Shown here: positions 1 to 12,200 of the stretch, one piece after another | Position numbering within the stretch: the first letter of the stretch is position 1 | Layout: every line of letters starts with the position of its first letter | Assembly (NCBI RefSeq): GCF_003086295.3 | Contig: NC_092041.1 | Coordinates: 100,031,827 to 100,095,826 of the forward strand | Length of the DNA: 64,000 bases | Direction: 5' to 3' | Source: Arachis hypogaea | Lineage: Eukaryota; Streptophyta; Magnoliopsida; Fabales; Fabaceae | Position numbers and translations under genes: made by a program | Notes under the pieces: model-generated | The model's input: the letters and a program-made list of their open reading frames with translations, nothing else | What the model was told of the DNA's origin: nothing | Database searches by the model: none

Positions 1-268
1 TTTTTGGCCAGTAATAGCCAATCCTGATTAGTTCATACCATAAGGCCCTTCCTCCTTAGTGTCTCTCACATACTCCTTGATGGACTTCTTCCAAGACTTT
101 ATCTTTTTCTTCATCTCAAATGCATTTTAGCATCTCTCTAGTAAAACTCTTTTTGAACAACTCACCTTTTCGCAAGAAGTAGCATTCTGATCTCTTTTTC
201 AATCTCTCAGCTTCTATTTTCTCTGAAGGCAAAACTCCAGCATCGAGGTACTCTACGATGGGTTGTTG
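1..268 (-). pseudogene. second integrase zinc-binding module, degenerate, cut by window edge
   Basis: The minus strand of 1-268 can be read with two stops as a second copy of the module that ends the preceding frame. It has PIVEYLDAG, an LFKK segment, LKC, VLEEVHQGVC and finally RIGYYWPK. It is closer to the classical H2C2 integrase N-terminus than the first module (EVHQGVC instead of EQLHGATC). It would bind DNA ends as part of integrase. Stops near positions 130 and 60 make it non-functional. Confidence 0.7.
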
Positions 269-1213
269 TCAATTGTGAACATTACATATCTGCATGCTTT
301 CTTTTGTTTCTTGACAAGCCTTGCAGGAAGCCTGTAATTCATCACAATGAAACTTCATTTTCGGCCAATAAATACCCCACCTCTGGAGCCTTCGGTACAA
401 ACCGGGGCCTTCTTCTCCGCAGGTGGCTCCATGCAGTTGTTCTGCTTTTTCTTTCCTTTCTTCTTCTCCTACACATTTCATGAGGAGTCCATCATTGCTT
501 TTTCTGAACATTTGCCCATTGAGGAGGCAAAATCCTCTTGTCTCTTTGGTGATGTTGAGCGTTCTGAGCTGTTCATGTAAAGGCGTTCGCCAATCATTGA
601 TTTTTCCTTCCACAGACATCCCTTCTTCTCTGGCAGGACTTTCAGCTACCCGGTGTTCCAAAGCATGTTGTCCATTTTGAATAGTGACTCTACTCCCCAA
701 TGTTGGTAAAGCATCCGCATGCTTGTTTTCTGTTCGGGGTACATGCTCAAATGAGATCTTATCAAATACCTTCATCATGCGCCACACTTGCTCTCTGCAT
801 AAGGCCAGACTTCTTTCCTTCGTGCCATACCCTCCTAGGATTTGTTGTATTATTATGTTGGAGTCTCCTTTGACATGGAGTTTCTTGATTCCAACTTCTT
901 GAGCCATCTTTAGATCGAGCATTAGCGCTTCATACTCTGCCTCATTGTTGGTGCAAGAGAAATCCAATCGAAATATGAAGGACAGGTTTCTTCCATGGGA
1001 GTCTATAAGGACGACTCGTGCCCCTCCTTGAGGATTCGAGGGTGCTCCATCAAACATGAGGGTCCATGTTTCCTCTTCATTGCAAGCATAAACAGTCTCT
1101 ATTGTTCTTGAAATCTGATCTGGCAACTCTTCAATCGTTGCTTTTTTAGGATAGATCGACAAGAGGTCAGCCAAATCTTGGCTCTTAATGGTGGTAGGTG
1201 TCACCAATTTCAC
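269..1213 (-). pseudogene. second (archaeal-type) RNase H and first integrase zinc-binding module
   Basis: The 314-codon frame starts with an archaeal/plant-type RNase H: WTLMFDGAPSNPQGG supplies the first Asp, CTNNEAEYEALM the Glu, LHVKGDSNIIIQQ the second Asp and NKHADALPTLGS the last Asp. All four catalytic acids are present. After about residue 200 it passes into an integrase-like N-terminal region (INDWRTPLHEQL, then RRLQRWGIYWPKM and CDELQASCKACQ), giving the CxxC half of an HHCC site. The frame ends at 269. A second, related module follows at once (1-268). Confidence 0.85.
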
Positions 1214-1237
1214 ATCATATTCGCTTATTAGGAGTGC

Positions 1238-2599
1238 TCAACGACTCATTCTTCCAGTCAACATTGGCTTTTTAATTAAAAATCTGAGACCTTCATTTTT
1301 CGATACGACTTCTACTTGGTGTGCTTGAAAGTAGTGTCGGTATCTTTGTGAGATGTACACCAGAGCGAGACAATGTTTCTCTGGTGAAGAGTATCTTTGT
1401 TCCGGCCCTTTCATGGCTTTGCTAACATAAGCAATGGGTTTCTCTTTGCCTTCACCTTCTTGTGCAATTAACCCACTAACTGCTTCTTCTCCTACCGCTA
1501 AGTATACCTTCAATGGTGCACCAAGCTGAGGGGAAGTCATGGTGTGAGTGGACGTGAGAACGTTCTTGATCTTGTCTATCACAGCTTGGTGGTGTTGTCC
1601 CCACGTAAAGGTGTTCTTCTCTTTCAACAAAGGTCTTAGGGGTCCTAAGAGCTCCCCTAATGCTGGTATGAACCTTCGAATGTACCCCAGCTTGCCTATG
1701 AACTTCTGAAGTCCCTTGATGTCTTTCGGAGATTCCATGTCTTGGATAGCTTTAATCTTATCCTCGTCAGCTGAAATGCCTCCTTTGTGGACTCTGAATC
1801 CCAAGAACTTTCCAGATGACACCCCGAAGGCATATTTCATGGGGTTCATCTTGAGTCTATACTTTCTGCATCTAGTGAACACAGCTCTGAGGTGTTTTGT
1901 GTGTTGCTTCCCGGATGTTGACTTGACAACCAAATCGTCTACATAGTCTTCTACAAAGTCATGCATTATGTCATGGAATATAGCAGTCATGGCTCTTTGG
2001 TAGGTTGCTCCAGCATTCTTTAGGCCAAAAGGCATGACAGTATAGTAAAAATTACCTACGGGTGTTCGAAATGCTGTCTTTACTTTATCTCCCGGAGCCA
2101 TTCTAATTTGGTTGTACCCGCTAAATCTATCCATGAAGGAGAACCTCTCAAATCCGGCTGTAACATCTACCATTCTATCGACATCTGGCAGAGAAAAATC
2201 ATCCTTAGGGCAAGCTTTGTTTAGATCTCTAAAATCCACGCAACACCGGATCTGCCCATTCTTCTTTTTCACTGGCACTATGGCTAACCAAGAGGGGTGT
2301 TGTATTGGTTTGACAAACTTGGCTGCGAGTAACTTTTTGATTTCTTTCTTTACTTGAGCTTCTATTTCATTGGAGAATTTTCTAGGAGCTTGCTTGACAG
2401 GAGTTGCTCCTTTCCTCACGGCTAAATTGTGGGTCACCAGGTTTGGATCTAACCCTGGCATTTTATCATAGTTCCAAGCGAACACATCTCTGAACTCTGT
2501 TAATAATGCTATCAAATCCCTTTTCTCCTTCTCCCCTAGAGTTTTGCACACGAACAAAGGCCTCGGGTGTTCTTCAGTCCCTAAATTAATCTCTTCCAA
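1238..2599 (-). pseudogene. reverse transcriptase and first RNase H of the Tat-type element
   Basis: The 453-codon frame is the best preserved part of the element. Reverse transcriptase landmarks run in order: VDFRDLNKACPKDDF, FMDRFSGYNQI, MPFGLKNAGATYQRAM and the catalytic YVDD within EDYVDDLVVKS. The thumb/connection segment FLGFRVHKGGI follows. The tail (PIAYVSKAMKGPEQRYS, then CLALVYISQRYRHYF) is a Ty3-type RNase H relic that lacks a clear full set of acidic catalytic residues. This fits the Tat lineage, where the first RNase H decays and a second is added downstream. The frame ends by a stop just before that second domain. Confidence 0.92.
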
Positions 2600-2743
2600 C
2601 TCTTCCTCCTTCTGCTTTGCTTCATCTTGGAGTTGGAAAGGGGCATTTTCTATGCTGCTTTGTAGATGTTCTTTTTCTTATATACTTAGGATGTCGGGGC
2701 CAGGGGAGTTCTGGTAATTTTCCTCCGCTGGACCCCCGAGTTC

Positions 2744-3442
2744 CTATAGGATACACCACCGATATCCTCCACCTGGGAGAATTTCCTTACGAAGCCCTAG
2801 GTCTTCGATTGCTGTTGCTCGTTTTTTGGTGTTTTCTTTTGGTGCTTCCTCCATCAGGGTGTTCTTCTGTACTGCTTTTTGTCTGGGTGTTCCGATAGTG
2901 TATTCCTGCACAGGCCTTATTTTGTTGACCCCTGGTAACGGAAGCTGTTCATAGAAACTCGCATCCATTAAATGTGCTTCTCCCGCATCAAAGGGTGTTA
3001 TAGTGGCTGAGATGCTAATATCCTTCTTTCTCCAGCTAGACTTTATGCATTGATGCCAACTTGAAGGAACGCACCGATGTAAATGAATCCATGGACGTCC
3101 CAGTAGGATGTGGTAGCTAGAGCTTCCATCCACCACATGAAACTTATTATTGGTCTTTATGGGGCCAACCTCCAAGACAGCATTAACACACCCTCTAGAT
3201 TTCACACCCACTCCATTAAAAGCATTAAGCTCGACTTGAGTAGGCCTTATCTGATCAGCAGAACCTCTCATTTCTAGAAATATATGAGTGGGTATGATGT
3301 TTACCCCTGATCCAGCATCCACCAAGGCCCTTCTGACCTTCATGCCTTCTACCACTGCTTCCACGTACAATGGTTTATTATGGTAGAACTCCCCAAATGA
3401 GTCAAGGTCCCGAAACACCAGGGTGTTTGCATGGACCTTCAT
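2744..3442 (-). pseudogene. aspartic protease region of the Tat-type element
   Basis: The 232-codon frame holds a retropepsin-like fold. The catalytic stretch is ALVDAGSGVNIIP, where the family normally has D-S/T-G followed by a small hydrophobic run; here the tripeptide reads DAG, which is unusual. The second landmark, LLGRPWIHLHRCVPSSWHQ, is the flap/C-terminal motif of Tat and Ogre proteases. It would cleave the Gag-Pol polyprotein. The frame is separated from gag by about 100 bases of broken sequence and from reverse transcriptase by about 145 bases (2600-2743) without an open frame. Confidence 0.8.
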
Positions 3443-3540
3443 GCCCCCAAAACCTTTTTCATGCCTTCTATTAGAGCTCTGGCCACCTCTTTCTGAATGT
3501 GGGGTTCCAAGCCAAGCTGGTTGAACATGATTCTACAACC

Positions 3541-5027
3541 TCAAGACCTCAAAAGACCTCTTGTCAATGTGTCTTCATCCAGGGACTCCTCCATGGTGAC
3601 CATCTCTTCTGCTTCACCTACAATCTCTGTCAACATTACCTCTCCTTCAACACCTATCATTCCAACATCATGTTGAGGAAAATGAGTGCTTCTTACACCT
3701 TCTTGGTTTTGTTCTCCATTTAGGAGTATCTTCCCTTCCTTCACTTGCCTATGAAACATTGTTCTCACCACATAACAATCAGTCAACCCATGGCCCTTAT
3801 CGCGGTGCACCGTGCAATATCTTGAATCTTTCAGGTCTTCAGGTGTTGGTGGCTCTCTATCTGTTCTGGGGTTTAATGTTCCATCCTCAAACCATCCATT
3901 TACAACAACCATGGCCTGAGCTCTGGAGAGAGGTAGCGGAGGTGGAGGACTGTTTCTCTTAGCACCCCTAAAATAGGAACATCTCCTGCCCCTGCCATCA
4001 GCGGCACATACCTCGAGAGGAAAAACTTCTTTAGATCTCCTTCCACTACGCTTCATTGCCTCGGTTATGTCAGATGCTTTCTTTAAGAGTTCAGAGAAAG
4101 TGTTTATGTTGTTCATAGAAAGATAAATTTGGGATCCATCTTTTACATTTCTAATACACCCGTACACCAATTGTGGCTCTGGGAGAGTGTCTATACAAAG
4201 TAAACCTTGATATCTGTATCTCTTGATGAATGCTAACAATCCTTCTCCCTATTTCTGTTTCACTCTCCCTAGGTCCATGATGTGCATGGAGGGTACTTGT
4301 TGCAGAACTCTGTCACTAATTGCTCTGAGGTGTTGATGCTACTGGCTTTCAACTTGCAATACCACGTGAATGCCCTTCCTGTCAGTGATTTTGAGAACTC
4401 CTTGATCTTGAGCTCCTGGTGGTTCCTGAACATCCCGAGATCATCCAAGAATGACAGGATGTGTTCTTTGGCACTTTCAGTACCATCAAATTTACGAAAG
4501 GTAGGTGGTTGGTACCCCTTAGGGTATGGTTTCACCAAGATATGATGTCCAAATGGTGGACTTATCTCCCAAGTGGGCTCACTTGCTTCTCCTTTGCCCT
4601 TTAGAATACGTGCTAACTCCCTACGAGTGACTAGGGTGTTCTCGTCTTCCTCCATATTCTCCTGGTTCGCGAATGGAGGCGGTGAGGGGGTTCTATACCT
4701 CGTTTGATTTCTAGCCATCATTTCTGTGATCAAAGCTTGCATCTTTGTTTGGTTGTCTATCATATAGTTGTACACATGAGCAGGAATGGTTACATGAGTG
4801 TGCATGCCAGTGGTACCTCCAGCATGGGGTGTGAAGAAATTTGTATGGGCATGAGCTCCTTCTCCTCCTGCACCTAGATTCTGCTGCTCCATGTGTTCCT
4901 CTTCTTGGTTGTGCCCGTCCTCGTCTTGAGGTGATCCCAAGCTGAGGTTGAGATCCCGAGGAGTTATTGAGCGTCGCTTAGGTGGTCGATTCTGCCTAAG
5001 ATGAGTACTGCTAGATTCAGCCATCAC
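3541..5027 (-). pseudogene. gag: gag of the Tat-type element, broken
   Basis: The ATG at 5027 opens a 252-codon frame with an N-terminal low-complexity acidic and Gln/Pro region. A retrotransposon gag domain follows (FRKFDGTESAKEHILSFL, ending around EFCNKYPP). The second half continues in another frame at 4239-3541, starting around LAFIKRYRYQG. The joint at 4240-4268 holds both a frame change and an in-frame TAG. The second half carries a C-x2-H-x4-H-x4-C knuckle (YCTVHRDKGHGLTDC), a variant of the usual CCHC seen in Tat gags. It should coat element RNA, but as it stands only an N-terminal fragment could be made. Confidence 0.85.
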
Positions 5028-5075
5028 GTCGAAGTGTTCCTCCCCAGTAGAGTCGTCAGATGATTCGGGTGGGTT

Positions 5076-5800
5076 TCGTGGAAAATATATTAAGTGAAAA
5101 ATAATAGTTAAGGTGAGAGATTAGGGGTAAGTAAACTTGTGAGGAAGACACTTCTGTTAATGGCAAATAAACAATACAAGAACTAATAGTGAGGAAGAGA
5201 GGTGAAGAACAAGTGTTGAGACCTCCACTAATGTCACAAGAGGATGAATGAGCTTTGTTTAAAATGCATAGGAATGGTTTACAAAGAAGAGAAGCTCTCA
5301 GAAGAGGATGAAGGTGAAGGTGAAAGTAAAGGATGAAAAGGGTTTCAAGGTCCGTGAAGAAGAAGATGATCAAGGTGAAAGTAAAAAGTGAGAGTGAAGG
5401 ATGAAGGATGCTTTACAGAGGTGGCTTGAGGTCCTTTTTATAGTGTAAAACCATGATGAAGAGGGCACCCCTTGGCCAATGGTTTTAGTCTGACATTTGG
5501 TTTACTGCTCTTTCCAAAATATCTTTAGGTATTTGGGATCACCTCAAGTCTTGTCAACTGAAAAGGGTAGGAAGTTGATTCCCACACATTAAACTAAAGC
5601 TCCTGACATATGACATTAGTGAAGGGACATCTAGTTTGGTTTTCTTTCAACTAGATGACACCTTTACACTCCAAATCCAACCAATCCACTTCCACCAATA
5701 TAGTTTCCACTGAAGAAAAATTCAACTCCTCAAGGTGTTATTTTGGGTTCCATCCTTTTAGCCCAATACCTTTAGGAGGAACTTAACTCTTTTTTGATCA
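5076..5800 (-). repeat. 5' LTR of the Tat-type element (limits approximate)
   Basis: The non-coding stretch upstream of gag behaves like an LTR. On the minus strand a TATA box (TATAAAAA, 5435-5442) lies about 410 bases upstream of the gag ATG. It is followed by a CT-rich leader with repeated TTCACC and TTCATC motifs. I place the outer end at the TG of TGATCAAAAAAG (5800) and the inner end at a CA near 5080. The other LTR is off the window, so neither limit can be confirmed, and no convincing primer-binding site was found. Confidence 0.5.
5435..5442 (-). promoter_or_regulatory. TATA box of the Tat-type LTR
   Basis: The minus strand reads TATAAAAA inside CACTATAAAAAGGAC. It is the only good TATA match in the putative LTR and sits upstream of the CT-rich leader that leads to gag. 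Confidence 0.5.
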
Positions 5801-7510
5801 TGTTTGTAGGTCATTATAAAAATAATTATATACAAAAAATGTTTATATTTTTAGTACACAATCACACTTTTAAGCCTAATAATTTTTACAACATTTGCAT
5901 GTGTCCTATTTATTCATTTTTTTTAATTTCGTTTGGTAGAAATAGAACAGCTAGTAATTACTTTCATTTGCATTGAGTTCCTTTTATTTTTATTTTCCAA
6001 GTTGATTCTATAACTTTTTTTTTTTGAGTGGTCACTTTAGTTTTATATTTTTGTTTATTTTGTTGGTTCTTAAAGTTACAAATCCTTCCTTTTTCTCTTT
6101 CTTTCTTTTTTGGTTGTTTATAGGAGTAGACTCTAGTGATCAAAATCAGTTGAGAAGAAAATGTTACGACTAGCTAGAAGTCTAGGACAGTTAACTTTGT
6201 TAGCTAGTTTAATGTGCAAGGTATTGACTCTGCATAAACTAAAAGAAAATTAACTAAAGTGTAGAAATTTTAAAAGTAAAAAAAAAGAGAGAAATTTTGA
6301 AATCCAAAATCCTAAAATTGGGCTAGCTCTTCATGACTTGTATTGCCTCCATTGGTGTGGTAAACAGAGTTGACCTTCTAGTCAAGATTCGCCATGGTGT
6401 GGGTATGAAGGTGCGCTAGTCCAAAAAATCAGACTCAAGAAATCTGTCATGCTAGTGTTGCCAGCAACTAATTTGGGGTGGTCAAATAGTCAAATTATTC
6501 GTTCGTTTAAGTAAGAGTAAGATATTCAAATCCCGCCTTAACAGCAATTCATAGCTAGCAACAAATTTTTAAATAGAGTTTATATTTATGATAGATTAAT
6601 CTTTAATATATCGAATTGGAAGATATTGTAGAAAAAAAACTGTCACCGTTACTACATGCACAGTCTCAATCTATCCCATGGTCTCTTTAGTAAATATATG
6701 AATTAATTAATTAAAATGGTACAAATTAAACTTCCCACATATATAAAAATATATTTTATACATATACTCAATGCATTAAAGTTAAGTTCAAATTGTTTGG
6801 CAAATTTAAGGTGAGATAGTGTCTAAATACATCTCCAGACCTCCTTGGTCATTACTACTGCTTAGCTTATATTGTATGGGCATACATTCTTGGAAGGTGA
6901 TATATGATGGGACCCACTAGTTTCTTCGTCCTTAATCCATGTTCCAAGATTTCCATGTCTAACCTAGGACCGACCTTACGTTATATAAACGTCTCATATC
7001 ATATATCCATGAAAGCCTGGTCAATCGCATTTTTAAACATATGTAAAATCCAATACAAACCAAAGAGAGATCTTTTGCTGCATTTTAATTTGTAAGGTTT
7101 CCAAGGTCAACAATTTTTATTAAAGAAATTGCATTGTAAAGCTTTTATACATTGAATGTATGGTAACTTATTGTATTGTAGAGTGTGTTAACAAGTACTC
7201 GTAGCAAAATTTTTAAATAAAAAAGAAAGAAAGAAAGACCGAAAGAGAGTAGGGAAATGTTTTCCTTACGAAGGGTATGACAATGCTATGGGATCAAAGT
7301 AACATGGCTTCATCACATATTTAATAGGTAATTATACATAGTTTTATTTATTTATTTTTCATTATTATTACTTCTCTTTGTTTTAAGATATTTGACTAAA
7401 AACAAAAGAATAATATTAAGTAACTAATTTTTTTTAACTAACATCAGCCAATTTTTTTTAAATTATTATTATTATTATTATCTTAAATTTTAAAGTTTAA
7501 ATTCTAAATT
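5801..7510. other. AT-rich intergenic DNA, no gene seen
   Basis: Only short chance frames occur. There are poly-T and poly-A tracts and a short ATT microsatellite near 7461-7481. I saw no coding similarity, terminal repeats or RNA gene. Confidence 0.6.
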
Positions 7511-7970
7511 GAGTAAATGACATTCATAAACCAAACACATGCAAATTTTACATGAATCCCCCAAATTCAAAAATGTTACGTAGATGTCTTCATGCATGTT
7601 TTTATGTAAATAAATTTGAATCGGCTTGATAGTACTAAATCAAATGTATTTGATTCAGATTAGTTGAAGCACCGGATTTACATGTAAATCGAATTCATTG
7701 AATTTGAATTAGGCTAACTTAAACTAAATCGAATCAAGATGCTTTGAATTACATTGAGCACTACTAAATCAAATTAAATAATTTTGATTTAGATACCCTA
7801 AGTAAATCAAATGAAATAAAGTCGATTTATACTCAATAGTGGCTAGTGGTAAATCGAATCCAATAGGTTCGATTTACTAGGAAATGTCCTATATGTATAA
7901 ATCGAAAGGAATTAATTTGATTTAGTATATTCCTAACTTATACAAATACGAGCTAAACGTGAATTTTTCA
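7511..7970. repeat. left terminal/subterminal repeat region of MULE 1
   Basis: AAATCGAAT-like units occur in both orientations at close spacing (for example near 7695, 7725, 7850 and 7897). Their inverted counterparts lie at 10560-10805 on the other side of the transposase. Such clusters are typical transposase-binding ends in MULEs. Confidence 0.6.
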
Positions 7971-7987
7971 TTATAGTGGGGCTCACA

Positions 7988-10053
7988 ATGGCTGGTGATG
8001 AGAGATTTTTAGTTATGGTGCACTATAGAAGATCGATTAAGAAAAAAATGCGATTGGAAATTAAATTTACTGATAAGGATCCACTAAGTGTTTTTCTCAA
8101 ACCTTTGACGAGTTTCACCGAGTTTCAGAATACTATACTCCAAAAACTGGGGCTGCATGCCGTGTGGAAAAGTTATTCTACGAAATCTCGATTTCTGTGT
8201 TACACAATGATGTGAAGTACGTTTCATTCGTCATAGGCAATGATGAAGATTTGTAAGCTCTGTTCTATTGTCATCATCAGTTTTTCAAGGTGAGGACACC
8301 TGAGCTATTGCCAAGCTTGTAGATATGGTCTGTAGTTCAGGAGGATCGAACCGAAATTCTTAATCCTCAGCAATGCCAGCCTGCTCTAGTTCAGTGCCTC
8401 TTAGTGCCTTGTCATCTGTGTCGCTGATTGCACATGAGGCAGTTTTAGTTGCATCTCCACCCTTTGCAACTGATCTAAACCGCAGTCGTGATGGAGAAAT
8501 AAGTGATACTCGATCCTTGGGTGAGCTTGCAATTGCGATGGCCGGTACTCTGTTATGGTCCCGGTTTCTGGAGAGGTGAAGTACCGAATGATATCGAGGA
8601 TGTACTGCATGATGATGATAATGATGTAGAGTCCGCCACGATTGCTAATGATAATGATGATGACATAGTAAGGACTACTCCAGTTGTGGATGGTGGAGCA
8701 TCTAATTCAGGAACTCAGCAGTACCCCCGCACTTTTCAACTTTGGACTTGGATGTCATGGTGCAACAAGGAGATCTAGGAGTACCTATCGGTTTTGGGGC
8801 TAGCGATACACAGAATACAGGAGCTCTAGCTGAGTTTCAGGTTAGTCAGCAGTTTCAGGATAAAAAGGAGATCGTGTTAAGCGTGAAGACTTATAGCATC
8901 CGCCGTGAGGTTGAGTACAAAGTGTTAGAATCCGATCATCATAAATACTATGGAAAGTGTAAAGAATTCGGCAACGGGTACATATGGATGATTCATATCA
9001 GTCTTCGCCAGCACAGGAGTATCTGAGAGGTAAAACGATACAATAGAACTCATACTTATTTGGCCATATCGATATCTAGTGATGACAGGATGATTGATTA
9101 TCATGTGATATCGGCCTTCATACTGCCTAAGATTAGAGCTGATGCTGCCGTCTCGATCAAGGTACTGAAGAATACAACAGAGGCATATTTCGATTTTAGG
9201 CCGACTTACAGGAGAGTTTGGTTGGCTAAGCAGAAGGTCGTGACACAAATTTACAGAGATTGAAAAGAGACATATAATGATTTGCCGCAATAGGTACTGA
9301 GTGTGCATATCACGATGCCAGGTAGTGTCGCAGTGTTGAAGACGAGTCCTGTGCGAGTTGGTGGGCAAGTGGATGAGACATCAGCTTATTTTCATCAGCT
9401 TTTTTGGACATCATACCGTGTATCGAGCCCTTCCATCATTGCAAGCCATTGGTTAGTGTCGACGAGACTCACTTGTACGGTAAATACGGGGAAACTGCTC
9501 ATCACGATTGCTCAGGACGGCAACTCCAATATCATTCCTGTTGCATTCACACTTGTGAATGGAGAGAATACAGAGTCATGATCATTCTTTCTATCTCACA
9601 TTCAACAGCATGTAATGCTTCAACCGAGTATTCTAGTCATATTGGATAGGCACAACGGGATAAAGGCTGCATTGGAGGTTCTTGATGGTAGTTGGCTTCC
9701 GCCTAATGCATACCGGACATTTTATATCTGTCACGTGGCTACGAATTTTTCCCTGAGTTTCAACGGCAAGGATGCACTAAGGTTTTTAGTGAGACTAAGG
9801 TCGAGTTTCACTACTGATTCGACATCCTCCGATCCAAAGATGCTGCAATGTGTGACTGGGCTAACCGGATCGACTATGCACAATAGACTCAGCATTAGGA
9901 CAAATGTTGGAGATTCGGGCATATGACTATGAATATTTCAGTGTGTGTAAACTCGATACTAAAGGGTGTAAGGTATCTTCTAGTGTGTTCGTTGTGAAGT
10001 CCACTTATGGGAGATTGGCCGAGCTATTTGTTCACAAAGGAAGAGAAGGCTAA
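7988..10053 (+). pseudogene. MuDR-type MULE transposase, multiply broken
   Basis: Pieces of one transposase follow each other on + in shifting frames. The N-terminal domain is at 7988-8213 (start MAGDERFLVMVHY). An acidic linker lies near 8600-8700. The MuDR DNA-binding domain is at about 8742-9260 (VLSVKTYSIRREVEYKVLES, then CKEFGNGYIWMI and SISSDDRMIDYHV). The start of the MULE catalytic domain is at about 9360-9700, with CKPLVSVDETHLYG replacing the usual DGTH, and AQDGNSNIIPVAF and DRHNGIKAAL still visible. After the region around CDWANR a deletion joins to RLAELFVHKGREG (about 10010-10050). The SWIM zinc finger is gone. At least six frame changes or stops make it inactive. Confidence 0.88.
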
Positions 10054-10459
10054 ACTACTTCTCGCTAAATATAAAACTAATAACTTAAAAAATCTAACAA
10101 AACCTACAATCACTACTCTAACTAATATTTTTAGGTACCATTTCAAATTTTCAAAATCTAACCCACTAATAAATCACTACTTCTAACCACCGTTTATATT
10201 GAAAAATAATTTTCTAATTCCTAACTAAGGTCTATAAACAACTACTAGAGGAAGCATGTTAACATTACTAGCATGACTAAATTATATTGAAAAAAAATTC
10301 ATTCACTAACTTATTCATGGACGGTATCGACAATATACGCAACTCCATCCAACCGATGGATATGGTTTGGATCGTCCTCTATGTGTTCAGATTTGAATTT
10401 TGTTGGGTTTATTGCCAAAATTTTTGTTCAGGTTTGATTGTTGTGGGGTTAGGTGAAAG

Positions 10460-10900
10460 TGATTTGTAATTCGAACCAGTTCAATTCCAACTCTATATAT
10501 AGACCTCATACAAGTAAATTGATTCCATTGATATTGATGTACCAATGATTTTCGATGGCTATAAATCGAAGCCATTAAATTTAATTTAGTAGGGATGATA
10601 AATCGACACCACTTGTTTCAATTTATCATGAGCACAATTCGAAACCATAAATTTTTATTTACTATGTGCTTTTCAATTCAACATATAACGCATGCTAAAT
10701 CGAAGCTGTCTAACTTAATTTTTTTTTGAAATTACTAAATCGAATCAAGTTGATTCGAATTATATTGAGAAACCCTAAATCGAATATAATAAATTCGATT
10801 TACATATAAATAAGCAAAAGAACTTCACGTAATCTTTTTTATTTTGAGACTTTCACATAATATTATAATGAATTTAGTTTATGAACGTCGTATTTTATTT
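10460..10900. repeat. right terminal/subterminal repeat region of MULE 1
   Basis: Repeated AAATCGAA and TTCGAATT words are scattered from 10560 to 10805. They are followed by the inverted terminal sequence at 10868-10890 that mirrors 7519-7540. Confidence 0.6.
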
Positions 10901-11960
10901 TTATAAAATTTTAATCCTAAATTTAAATTATAAACCTAAACACTAAAGTTGACGAACTAAAATTCACTTATCCATACTTTCTCAAAAACGAAAATATTAA
11001 TGTTTTAGCATAATTGTTCATATTCTTTTATAACATTCTAACTTTAATTTTACGCGAATAAGTATGAGACTTTTAAATATCTCTTTAAGATCCTAACATA
11101 TAGAGCTCTATTATATAAAGCTTTAAACCTTGTAATGACATATAAAACTTATTTGGTAGGGTAAGAATTAGAATTCATTCAAGAGTTGAAATTTTTTTTA
11201 TTTTAAAATAATTAAAAATAAATGATTTAAACTTTTTTAAAAATTTTAGTTCTCATTTTTTCTTTATTTGTAAATCAGATTAAAAGAGATCTAATTTTTA
11301 AATTTATTCTCATACTCTTAAAATTTAAATTTTATTTTATTAATATATTATAATCATTCTAAATTATGAAATTAAATTTTAAATAAAAATAAATTTTTTT
11401 CTAAAAAAAATAAAATTCTTTTTTCATGGTAAATAATTTTTAAACAAGTTCATAAGTCTTCAATATTCTTACCCAAAATAATTAGTTAATTAACACATAA
11501 TTATTATTTTGATTAATCCACGCAAATTAATAGATGTAGACTGTTAAAAATAACATATATGAACTGAAAATAGATCTGTATGACATTTTTTATGAAATAT
11601 ATATATATGATGAAGCATTTATTTAAACTGGCCAATTTGGGTTGTTTAAATTAACGTATAATTGGTATACAATAGTAATTTAAATAGAAAAGTATAGATA
11701 GACAATGAAAATATTAAACAATGTGAATAATAGATATATCAGATGTTTATTTCACTAGATGTACGAATAATTATTTTAATATTAAGATTTAGATGTGTAA
11801 TTTAAAAGTGTAGTATATTTTTATTTGATTAATAGTTATTCATGTTGTTCAAGATGATCATTGTTTACTTAGCACTCTCCTAACAAGTCCCACTACAACT
11901 ACTGCTACTAGTCATAGTCTCATAACGTTTACTGAAAAAAGAAAAAACTAAAAATAAAAA
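10901..11960. other. AT-rich intergenic DNA upstream of the BRO1-domain gene
   Basis: There is no open frame with recognisable content. Long A/T tracts dominate. Confidence 0.55.
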
Positions 11961-11984
11961 AAAAAAAAAATTAGAGACTTGAAC

Positions 11985-12200
11985 GTGATTCTTTCATCGA
12001 AGCAGAGATTTCTACGCTACGGCCATGTGAGACATGTCTCGGTTCCTGAGCTTTTTTTTTTTCGATTCACTCAGATTCTATCATAATATTATTATTACCA
12101 TAATGTTGTGCGTGTTCAAGAACCTTCCCTCTCTGCATCCACTCACTTCTTCCAAACTTTGTCTCTCATCAATCATCATCATCATCTCATATACTATATA
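11985..12200 (+). promoter_or_regulatory. possible 5' untranslated exon of the BRO1-domain gene
   Basis: This is a locally CT-richer stretch (CTTCCCTCTCTGCATCCACT near 12125) upstream of the start codon. A plausible 3' splice site, TTTATGTTAG followed by GATG, lies at about 12640. Plant genes of this family often have a 5'-leader intron. A transcript would be needed to prove it, and no clear TATA box was singled out. Confidence 0.3.

Larger units (their letters stand above)
1..5800 (-). mobile_element. Ty3/gypsy Tat-type LTR retrotransposon, 5' part, decayed
   Basis: Reading leftward from about 5800, the order is LTR, gag, protease, reverse transcriptase with RNase H, a second RNase H and an integrase zinc-binding region; the element then runs off the window. 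The second RNase H after the first marks the Tat branch of Ty3/gypsy. Every open frame is interrupted (stops and frame changes near 4255, 3490, 2650, 1225 and 100), so this copy cannot make its proteins. The integrase core and 3' LTR lie outside the window, so age and target duplication cannot be judged. Confidence 0.9.
7511..10900 (+). mobile_element. decayed Mutator-like element (MULE 1)
   Basis: A broken MuDR-type transposase (7988-10053) lies between inverted ends. The left end (about 7511-7540) reads GACATTCATAAACC and the complement of the right end (about 10870-10900) reads GACGTTCATAAACT. Both flanks carry many short copies of the hexamer AATCGA and its complement, as expected of MULE subterminal repeats. 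A clean 9-bp target duplication was not found, so limits are good to about 20 bases. Confidence 0.8.
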
